This document shows, one piece after another, positions 6,346 through 11,818 of a stretch of DNA of 11,818 nucleotides (the stretch's first letter is position 1; each line of letters begins with the position of its first letter). Below the pieces are notes generated by a model, which saw only the letters and a program-made list of their open reading frames with translations, was not told the DNA's origin and did no database searches. Source of the stretch: Thermoanaerobaculales bacterium (lineage in GTDB: Bacteria > Acidobacteriota > Thermoanaerobaculia > Thermoanaerobaculales > Sulfomarinibacteraceae). The position numbers and the translations under genes were made by a program. The stretch covers positions 1-11,818 of the forward strand of contig JAOZPW010000109.1 of NCBI GenBank assembly GCA_029932545.1. The letters run 5' to 3'.

Positions 6346-7674
6346 TCAGGGCACGCATGGAGGAGGCGCCGCACCGAGGCTGTGCACCTCTCGCAGTCTC
6401 TGGGCGGCCTCGTGGTTTGCGGGATCTGAGAAGGGCAGCATCACGTCCAGGCCGGGCGAGGCGCCGATCAGGCGACCGAGGCCATCGATGACGCTCTGCC
6501 GAAAGAAAAGCGGTGGGTCCTCCTCAAGGTAACGAAGGGCGAGGTGCACTCCACAGCGCGGTTCCAGTTCGAGAGTGCGAAGCACCACATCACGCCGCGT
6601 TTGTGTGTCGGGCGCATTCTCGAAGAGCAGGGCGAGATTGCGGGAGCTCGTCGCCAAAGCGAGGTTCTCGGATGCAAGCTCCTCGAGAGAAGGAGGCCCG
6701 GACTGCGTAATATTTATGGGTGCCGCCTCGGTCGGCAGGACGGAGAGCCCCGCGGTGTTTTGGGGGCCGGCTCCCTGTGAGGAGGCGCTGACCAGCAGGG
6801 CAACATACACCATGGCGGCTACCGCAGTGACCGCCCCGGCAAGGAGAGGGGGGCTCTTGCGCGAGAGCGCGGCCAGGACCAGCTCAACTCCCAGGAAGAG
6901 GGCCACCGCCGGCCCCACAGAGAAATCAAGACGGTCGGCGAAGAGCAGCCCGAGAAACGCTCCGAGAATCCCCGCACCCCAGGTGATCAACAGGCGTTGC
7001 CCCAGACGGTTGGTGAAGATCGCCGAGATGGTGGCCGGGATGATCAACAAGGCGAAGACCACGACCACACCCCCGATCCGGACCGCAAAGGTGATCACCA
7101 CCCCGAGCAGCGCGTAAAACAAGAAGTCCCAGGCCACCACCCTGATTCCATTCTGGACTGCACCATCGTAGTCGTCGGAGACTCTCTGGAACTGATGACG
7201 CAGGAGATAGAGACAAAGACCAACGGCGCCGAAGACCACGGTGCAGGTCAGTAGATTGGTCCAGGTCACCCACAGAATGCTTCCGGCCAGCATGTGCTGA
7301 GCATGGACGTGGCCGCCTGGAGCGATGCCGATGAGAAAAAGGGCTGCCGCCGCCGCGATCGCGTAGGAGACGCCGATGATTGCCTCTTGGGATATCTGGA
7401 TCACGTGTCGGTGCGCCAGGGCGAAGAAGGCAGCCGCTCCCAGAGCGAGGCCCAAGGACACCAGGGAGGTCAAGGGGGAGTTTTCTTCGACGCCGGAGAT
7501 CAGGTGGGCCCCGATGGCGCCGACCGCGACGATCTGGGCGAGAGCGATGTCCACGAAGACGATTTCCCGGCTGAGGACGTGCATGCCCAGAAAGCCGAGG
7601 ATGGCCGTCATGACAACGCAGGCCAGGAAGGGGAGACCGAGCAGCTCGACAAAATGCAGGACGAAATGCGGCAT
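6346..7674 (-). CDS. ABC-3 family metal permease with a C-terminal extension
   Basis: Inner-membrane permease of a zinc/manganese-type ABC importer. Residues 1-272 form the usual ABC-3 (ZnuB/TroC) core: about eight hydrophobic segments, EAIIGVSYAIAAAAA near 97, and FALLIIPATISAIF near 207, the region that contacts the ATPase in this family. A periplasmic-type loop carries GGHVHAQH (120-127), possible metal ligands. The protein does not stop near residue 280 as family members usually do. An additional hydrophobic segment (about 277-297) is followed by a soluble tail of about 145 residues, Ala/Leu/Glu-rich, predicted helical and faintly HEAT-repeat-like (LALRYLEEDP, FRQSVIDGLGRLI). The ATG at 7674 is chosen because AAGGGG lies about 10 bases upstream and only five bases separate it from the previous permease's stop; longer versions of the frame overlap that gene. 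Last gene of the operon. Confidence 0.88.
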   Translation of the reverse strand: MPHFVLHFVELLGLPFLACVVMTAILGFLGMHVLSREIVFVDIALAQIVAVGAIGAHLISGVEENSPLTSLVSLGLALGAAAFFALAHRHVIQISQEAIIGVSYAIAAAAALFLIGIAPGGHVHAQHMLAGSILWVTWTNLLTCTVVFGAVGLCLYLLRHQFQRVSDDYDGAVQNGIRVVAWDFLFYALLGVVITFAVRIGGVVVVFALLIIPATISAIFTNRLGQRLLITWGAGILGAFLGLLFADRLDFSVGPAVALFLGVELVLAALSRKSPPLLAGAVTAVAAMVYVALLVSASSQGAGPQNTAGLSVLPTEAAPINITQSGPPSLEELASENLALATSSRNLALLFENAPDTQTRRDVVLRTLELEPRCGVHLALRYLEEDPPLFFRQSVIDGLGRLIGASPGLDVMLPFSDPANHEAAQRLREVHSLGAAPPPCVP

Positions 7675-7679
7675 ATGGC

Positions 7680-8495
7680 TCAGCCCCTTTGTGGTGTCAA
7701 CACCGCGCGGAGGATCAGTGCCGCGGTAAAGAGAACCCCGAGGGAGAGGATCAGGGTCGGCCCGTAGGGCAGATCGTGGAAATAGGAGAGCGAGAGCCCG
7801 ATGACGCAGGCCAACATGCCCAGTCCCCAGCCAACGGCGACCGCCACACCCCACCTCCTGGTGAACATGGCCGCGACGCACGCCGGAATCATCAAGAAGG
7901 CATAGGCGAGCAGGACACCGGCCACAGGAACGATGAGCACGGTGATGATCCCCTGGGTGGTGAAGAAGAGGAAATCCCAGAGCTTCACCCGCCGCAGACT
8001 GCCCTCATCCTCGGCCAACGCGATGAACTGACGCCGAAAGACGTAGTGGAAGATCAGCAGCACAACGTAGACCGCCGCCGTGACCCCGACGATGGGCCAG
8101 GAGACCCAGAGCATCGACCCGGCCAGAGTCTTGCACACGTAGGCCTCTCCCCCAACCAGCTTGTCGCCGAGCAGGAGAGAGGCCACCAGGGCCATGGCGT
8201 AGAGAATTCCGATGATCGCCTCCCTCGGGACCATCGGGTTTTTCGGTTTGAGCAGCGCGAGCAGCAGGGCGCCCACGAGGACCGCTGCCAACGACAGCGC
8301 ATACGAGCCCGGCGACCCGTAGCGGATCGCCAGGCCGATTCCGACCAGGGCGCCGAAGGCGGCGAGCTGGTCCAATACCAGATCGGAGAAGATCAGGGTG
8401 CGGCGGATCACGTGCAGGCCCATGTAGGTGTGGAGCACCAGGACGATGGCCAGAAGCGAGATCTGGACTGTGAAAAAACGAACGGCTTCCGTCAT
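7680..8495 (-). CDS. ABC-3 family metal permease
   Basis: A 271-residue integral membrane protein of the zinc/manganese/iron-chelate ABC-3 permease family, of normal length. About eight hydrophobic segments are visible. PREAIIGILYAMALVASLLLG (90-110) and LLAYAFLMIPACVAAMFTRR (about 195-214) match the conserved family core, the second being the usual ATPase contact region. It shares EAIIG, the LAGSxLWV motif and the overall plan with the next permease, so the two probably form a heterodimeric channel, as in TroCD-type systems with two permease genes. The start at 8495 (MTEAVRFF) is preferred to the longer frame because hydrophobic segment 1 begins soon after it and GGAG lies about 10 bases upstream. 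It starts 37 bp after the binding-protein stop and ends five bases before the next start, indicating one operon. Confidence 0.9.
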   Translation of the reverse strand: MTEAVRFFTVQISLLAIVLVLHTYMGLHVIRRTLIFSDLVLDQLAAFGALVGIGLAIRYGSPGSYALSLAAVLVGALLLALLKPKNPMVPREAIIGILYAMALVASLLLGDKLVGGEAYVCKTLAGSMLWVSWPIVGVTAAVYVVLLIFHYVFRRQFIALAEDEGSLRRVKLWDFLFFTTQGIITVLIVPVAGVLLAYAFLMIPACVAAMFTRRWGVAVAVGWGLGMLACVIGLSLSYFHDLPYGPTLILSLGVLFTAALILRAVLTPQRG

Positions 8496-8532
8496 GACGA
8501 TCACGCTCCGGGCGCCACGGACGAGGAGGAGC

Positions 8533-9642
8533 TCATGATGCGGACCCCAGCGGTGACCCAGGGGATTCTGCGGGCGTGCTGCCAACTGCGCCGTAGGCCG
8601 CCACCAGCTGCGCGGTCCAGTGATCCATCAGCTCAAAGACTGTGTTGACTCCCTCTTCGCCGCCGACGTAGAGGGGCACGATTACGGGCACCGCGTCGAC
8701 CCTTTTCGCAACCGTACGAATCTTCTGCTCGTCGAAGTAGTTGGCGGCGAGGATGACGCGGATCTTGCGGAGGCGCATCAGGTCCACGAGTTCAGTGACG
8801 TGTCTGGGAGAGGGGGGGATGCCCGGCTTGGGCTCCACCGTGCCGGCCTCTTCCATCGCGAAGAGTGACAGGAAGTAGACCCAGTTCTTGTGGTAGGTGA
8901 CGATCTCCATGCCGCGGAGTGGCAGCATCTGCTGCATCCAACCACCGAGGGAGTCGATCAGGGGTTTGCCGCGGAACTGCTGCTGCTCCAGGAAGGGAAT
9001 GAGCGTTCCCTTCTCAGCCATGTTTGTCAGGCTCTGGGCTCCGAGCAGCTCGACCAGCTTCTGACCGAAGAGGCGCCTGTCGATCTCCTCGATCAGCATC
9101 TTGAGATTTGTCTCGTAGTACTCCCTGCCGGCAGGGTCGTTCTTGATCAGGCCGACGGTGATGTTGCGTGCGGCGATCTTCATATTGAGGGGGCTGCAGG
9201 TCAGGTGCGGGTTGCCGTAGACGTGCACTCCGCCTTCGGAGCGGGAGATGTTGGTAGGCACTTCCAACAACTTCATTCCGCGGGAGGTGGCCACGTAGCC
9301 GATCTGACCGCTCCTGACACGGGCATTGCCAGACTTGTCCACCACCGTGGGCAGCCAGAGTTCGAGGTCCAGCCCCGTGGCGATCAGCACGTCGGCGTTC
9401 TTGACCATGTCCACGAAAGAGGGCTTGGGCCGGATGAAGTGGGCGTCCTGGTCGCCACGCACGATGGCCTGAACAGCGACGCGCTCCCCGCCGATGGCCT
9501 CGGCGATGACGCGATAGTCCGGCAGGGTGGTAACCACCGAGATCACGGCCCCTGGGGCAGCCGAAGGACCCTCGGCCGTTGCCGCTAAGGGCGTCAAGAC
9601 GAGGGCCGGAAGAAAAAGAATGGTGAATGCTGTGCGTTTCAT
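8533..9642 (-). CDS. TroA/ZnuA-like metal-binding protein of an ABC importer
   Basis: Periplasmic substrate-binding protein of cluster A-I, 369 residues from the chosen start. A signal peptide (MKRT then about 14 hydrophobic residues) probably ends at ATA near residue 23. Likely metal ligands sit where the family has them: H68 in DAHFIRPKPS, H146 in GNPHLTCSP, H251 in TYHKNWVYF and D304 in NYFDEQK. Three His plus one acidic residue fit zinc or manganese; which metal cannot be told. A segment of about 35 residues between ELLGAQ and PLRGMEIV makes it longer than classical ZnuA. It lacks the long His/Asp-rich loop of E. coli ZnuA. The ATG at 9642 is preferred because GAGAG precedes it and the signal peptide is clean; an upstream in-frame ATG at 9663 would add MKMRDEI. 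The gene starts within 25 bp of the outer-membrane protein's stop. Confidence 0.92.
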   Translation of the reverse strand: MKRTAFTILFLPALVLTPLAATAEGPSAAPGAVISVVTTLPDYRVIAEAIGGERVAVQAIVRGDQDAHFIRPKPSFVDMVKNADVLIATGLDLELWLPTVVDKSGNARVRSGQIGYVATSRGMKLLEVPTNISRSEGGVHVYGNPHLTCSPLNMKIAARNITVGLIKNDPAGREYYETNLKMLIEEIDRRLFGQKLVELLGAQSLTNMAEKGTLIPFLEQQQFRGKPLIDSLGGWMQQMLPLRGMEIVTYHKNWVYFLSLFAMEEAGTVEPKPGIPPSPRHVTELVDLMRLRKIRVILAANYFDEQKIRTVAKRVDAVPVIVPLYVGGEEGVNTVFELMDHWTAQLVAAYGAVGSTPAESPGSPLGSAS

Positions 9643-9665
9643 GATTTCATCTCTCATTTTCATAA

Positions 9666-11117
9666 TCAGTAGCGGTCATGCTTGTGGGGCCCGGCAGCGA
9701 AGATCAGCTGGAAGATCAGGGAATCCTCGGGTTTTTCGAGCCCGCGCCGCTCCAGGTGGCTGTACTCCAGACGGTACCTGACAAAGGGACTCTGCTGGTA
9801 GGTGGCGTAGGGGGTCACCTGCCAGAAGTGCACGTCATCGGTGAAGGCGTGGGGAGCTAAAAAACCACCAAGATCGGCGTAGTCCTTCTGGTCGGGTTGG
9901 TAGTAGTCCAGCCGGATCCCCAGGTCGAGTTTCCGATTGAGTTTGCACTGAAGGTAGGTGAAGGCACCCCAGGCTACGATGGTGTCCTCTCCCGAGCCGT
10001 CCGGGGCCATGATGTCGCGGTCGAGGAAATAGAACTCGGTGCGCCATTCCACGTTGCGGTAGCGCATCCGGTCGGTGGGCTCCCAGAGGAGATTGAAGTC
10101 CAGTCCGAAAACTCGTGTGGGCAGGCTGCCATTGAGAGTGTCGGGGCTCCCGTTCCGGTAGATCGTCCACTGATCCTTCCAACCGACGATTCCCGACAGC
10201 CCGAACTCGGCATAGGTGTTCTTGGAGAGCTCGTGGTAATTCTTGTAATGGAGGAGCACGGAGGGGGTTCCGAGCGTATTGCCGGAGAAGAGACGTGCAT
10301 TCTTTCCGTTGGTCAGCTGAAACGTGAGGTCCTGGGACGCGCCCCAGAGAGGGGGCAGCACCCAGTCGAAGGACAGGCCGGTCTGGTTCAAGCCGCCCTC
10401 GCCGAAGATCTGTCTCAGTGCCAGTGGAAAGTCGGTTTGATCGAGGGCATGCTTGTGCCAACGGTTGATCACGCCAAACTGTTGTCGGAACTTGCCAAAG
10501 GTGAGGTTCAAGCCGTTAAGGAGCGCGTAGCGGGTTATGTAGGCCTCACCGAGTTCGGCGCCGCTGGTAGTAACGGGAACCGCTGCCTTGAAACGGGTGT
10601 AGGGGTCCAGATAGCTCTCGAAGTGCAGCCCGAGCGAACGGAAGTTGAAGTCGGTGTGCTGCCGGGTTCCTTTCTGATGCCTGTAGCTGGCCAGAAAGTC
10701 GCCGGTGACACTGAACTCCGGATTGAGGGCCTGCAGACTGAGGCCCTTCGCCGTGAAGGCGTCCTCTTGCTCTTCCGTCGTTGACTGCTCGGCCTTGGCT
10801 GCCTCGAGTTCGGCCAGCCGGAGGAGGGCCGCGAGCTCATCCTCCTCGGGTACGGCAACGGCCGCGCTGTTGCCGCGGAGGACCTGGATTTCTTTCTTCA
10901 GCGCTTCGATCTCCTCGGTATGACGCCTTTCAATCTCCAGCATCTGGCGCTGCAGCTCGAGAAGCTGCTGCCGGAGTGTCTCCACCGGGTCGTCCGGCGA
11001 CGACGCATCGGTAGTCGCGAGACTCACTCCTGGTGCTATGAACAGGAACCAGGCCGTCGCGACAAGGGCGAGGAAAACTCCTGCTCGACGAAACGATCTC
11101 GTTGAAGCGTCTGGCAT
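9666..11117 (-). CDS. Outer-membrane beta-barrel protein with coiled coil, in a metal-uptake operon
   Basis: A 483-residue exported protein. Residues 1-34 are a signal peptide (hydrophobic 13-29). About 44-82 is a Leu/Glu/Arg/Gln heptad-like coiled coil (ETLRQQLLELQRQMLEIERR), and an acidic Ala/Glu linker follows. From about 135 the chain has regular amphipathic strands (FSVTGDFLASY, FRSLGLHFESYL, FYFLDRD, IRLDYYQ, VRYRLEYSHLER, IFQLIFAAG), as in a porin-like barrel. The stretch FGKFRQQFGVINRWHKHALDQTD (starting near 207) followed by FGEGGLNQTGLSF recalls a group of barrels found beside zinc-type ABC importers and sometimes labelled zinc-regulated outer-membrane receptors; I recall this only loosely. 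The C-terminus GPHKHDRY is His-rich rather than ending in the usual Phe. There is no clear TonB box or plug domain. Start: AGGAG six bases before the ATG at 11117. As first gene of the transport set it probably admits metal through the outer membrane, which is inference. Confidence 0.8.
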   Translation of the reverse strand: MPDASTRSFRRAGVFLALVATAWFLFIAPGVSLATTDASSPDDPVETLRQQLLELQRQMLEIERRHTEEIEALKKEIQVLRGNSAAVAVPEEDELAALLRLAELEAAKAEQSTTEEQEDAFTAKGLSLQALNPEFSVTGDFLASYRHQKGTRQHTDFNFRSLGLHFESYLDPYTRFKAAVPVTTSGAELGEAYITRYALLNGLNLTFGKFRQQFGVINRWHKHALDQTDFPLALRQIFGEGGLNQTGLSFDWVLPPLWGASQDLTFQLTNGKNARLFSGNTLGTPSVLLHYKNYHELSKNTYAEFGLSGIVGWKDQWTIYRNGSPDTLNGSLPTRVFGLDFNLLWEPTDRMRYRNVEWRTEFYFLDRDIMAPDGSGEDTIVAWGAFTYLQCKLNRKLDLGIRLDYYQPDQKDYADLGGFLAPHAFTDDVHFWQVTPYATYQQSPFVRYRLEYSHLERRGLEKPEDSLIFQLIFAAGPHKHDRY

Positions 11118-11280
11118 TGTTGTCTCCTACTCGTGATCTTAATTGCGTGCCGGCCGAGCCGGCGGCCACACGCCGTTTCTCCAAGGTAGCATCAGGTTTT
11201 CGACACCGATTGCCGCCCACTGCGAAACCGGGGCAGAAGACCGCCGCGGGTCGACTGCGGATTGGGAGGTCAGCTGACGA
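11118..11280 (-). promoter_or_regulatory. Leader and possible regulatory region of the metal-uptake operon
   Basis: A 163-bp gap between the small secreted-protein gene and the outer-membrane barrel gene. It holds a good ribosome-binding site (AGGAG, complement of 11124-11128) and a 15-bp inverted repeat, GCCGG-CCGAG-CCGGC, at 11149-11163. No T-run follows the repeat on either strand, so it is not a standard terminator; it could be an operator or a processing stem. TTAAGAT at 11142-11136 on the minus strand resembles a -10 element but lacks a good -35. I see no recognisable Zur, Fur or MntR box. Confidence 0.35.
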
Positions 11281-11646
11281 TTACACTGATGGCGGGCCGC
11301 GAGTAGGAGGTAGGCTCTCGTTTTGCTCGCTACGCTCGGCGCCTTCGTGGAGTGGCGGTTGAACGGTGGTAGTCATATCAACCACCAGAGCAACCCCACC
11401 ATGCTCTTGGGAGAGCAGTGTTCGCTGAAGCGCGCAGGCGAGGCATTTGTCAGCGGTTTTTGGGACGGTGTCATCCGAATCTGGAGGGAGCACCCGGGGG
11501 GCCTCGAGGGAGGCGCTTGCGTGAAGCTCGGTGGAGCAAGAGTGAGGGAGGGGTACGATGCCGGGAACGACAACCAGAAGAGCGAAAAGAACGCTCATCA
11601 GCAGGCGCCGTCGAGGCGAGCGAAGTCGATTACCGGTCAATACCAT
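11281..11646 (-). CDS. Small secreted Cys/His protein of unknown function
   Basis: Predicted 121-residue product. An Arg-rich start (RLRSPRRRLL) is followed by a hydrophobic run (MSVLFALLVVVPGIVPL), which makes a credible Sec signal peptide. The mature part has three cysteines, in PHSC and in DKCLAC, a CxxC pair that could bind metal or form a disulfide, plus scattered His, and ends in PPTRGPPSV. This layout (signal peptide, CxxC, Pro-rich RGPP-type end) faintly recalls DUF2946-like proteins linked to copper, but I cannot establish membership. Third codon positions are mostly G/C, supporting coding on this strand over the overlapping plus-strand frame at 11323-11670. The ribosome-binding site is weak, and an internal ATG at 11598 is another possible start. 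Its position directly before a metal-uptake set on the same strand suggests a metal-related envelope role, which is inference. Confidence 0.55.
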   Translation of the reverse strand: MVLTGNRLRSPRRRLLMSVLFALLVVVPGIVPLPHSCSTELHASASLEAPRVLPPDSDDTVPKTADKCLACALQRTLLSQEHGGVALVVDMTTTVQPPLHEGAERSEQNESLPPTRGPPSV

Positions 11647-11739
11647 CACAAACCCTGCCTGGGCAGTTGAGCAGCAGGCACTGGGATCATATCAGGCTCA
11701 GAACCGCCGGGAAACGCGAGAACGACCTCGAAAGCTTTG

Positions 11740-11818
11740 TTACTGCTTGGGGGTTTCGCCCAACTGGCGGTCGATCGTCGTCAGGGCATCTTGGCAGACG
11801 TCCCTGTTGGCCGTGGCG
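11740..11818 (-). CDS. C-terminal end of an unknown minus-strand gene
   Basis: The minus strand is open from the window edge to a TAA at 11742-11740, giving 25 residues ending DRQLGETPKQ. Codons are strongly G/C at third positions and the segment looks like an ordinary soluble helical tail. It is too short to identify. If it belongs to the same operon it could be a regulator or the missing ATPase, but nothing visible shows this. The frame could be chance. Confidence 0.4.
   Translation of the reverse strand, partial: ATANRDVCQDALTTIDRQLGETPKQ

Noticed and set aside
7675..7881. Longer start of the second permease (MRRGHVHQEVG...)
   Set aside because: It overlaps the end of the first permease by about 200 bases, has Arg/Gly-rich shadow-like sequence, and the ATG at 7674 has a ribosome-binding site at proper distance.
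7689..8648. Plus-strand open frame of 319 codons opposite the first permease
   Set aside because: Asp/Gln/His/Arg-rich shadow of a GC-rich membrane-protein gene; no motif, and the minus strand encodes a recognisable ABC-3 permease.
11323..11670. Plus-strand open frame of 115 codons opposite the small secreted protein
   Set aside because: No signal or motif and no ribosome-binding site; the minus strand gives a clear signal peptide and better codon use.

Overview
The window reads as chromosomal DNA of a GC-rich Gram-negative (didermic) bacterium. Two different outer-membrane beta-barrel proteins, several Sec signal peptides and a periplasmic metal-binding protein all require an outer membrane. 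Shine-Dalgarno sites of the AGGAG/AAAGGA type and strong G/C preference at third codon positions fit this. The exact phylum cannot be fixed from sequence reading alone; an Acidobacteriota- or Desulfobacterota-like host is a guess.

Left part (1-3333, plus strand). The window opens inside a DcaP-like outer-membrane porin gene that ends at a clear intrinsic terminator. A GltS-type sodium/glutamate-family symporter follows, then a gene for an unrecognised secreted protein of 246 residues with its own terminator. Porin plus symporter suggests uptake of a small organic anion across both membranes.

Middle (3334-6255). A minus-strand Fic-domain protein gene has a near-consensus promoter overlapped by an 11-bp direct repeat, probably its operator. 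About 460 bp without a convincing gene follow. A second copy of the secreted-protein gene comes next. The two copies share a 455-bp stretch without a single difference, flanked on both sides by diverged sequence in the same reading frame. That mosaic is the mark of gene conversion between old paralogues, or of a repeat collapsed during assembly.

Right part (6346-11818, minus strand). This is an operon-like set for metal (probably zinc or manganese) uptake. In transcription order: the end of an unknown gene, a small secreted Cys/His protein, an outer-membrane barrel with an N-terminal coiled coil and a His-rich C-terminus, a TroA/ZnuA-like binding protein, and two ABC-3 family permeases. The second permease carries an unusual extra membrane segment and a soluble C-terminal extension of about 145 residues. 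No ABC ATPase is encoded in the window, so it must lie elsewhere. The plus-strand secreted-protein gene and this operon converge on a terminator that could work in both directions.

The best leads are the homogenised secreted paralogues, the operator-promoter arrangement of the Fic gene, and the permease with a C-terminal extension in an envelope-spanning metal-uptake operon. None is proven to be a new system from the sequence alone.
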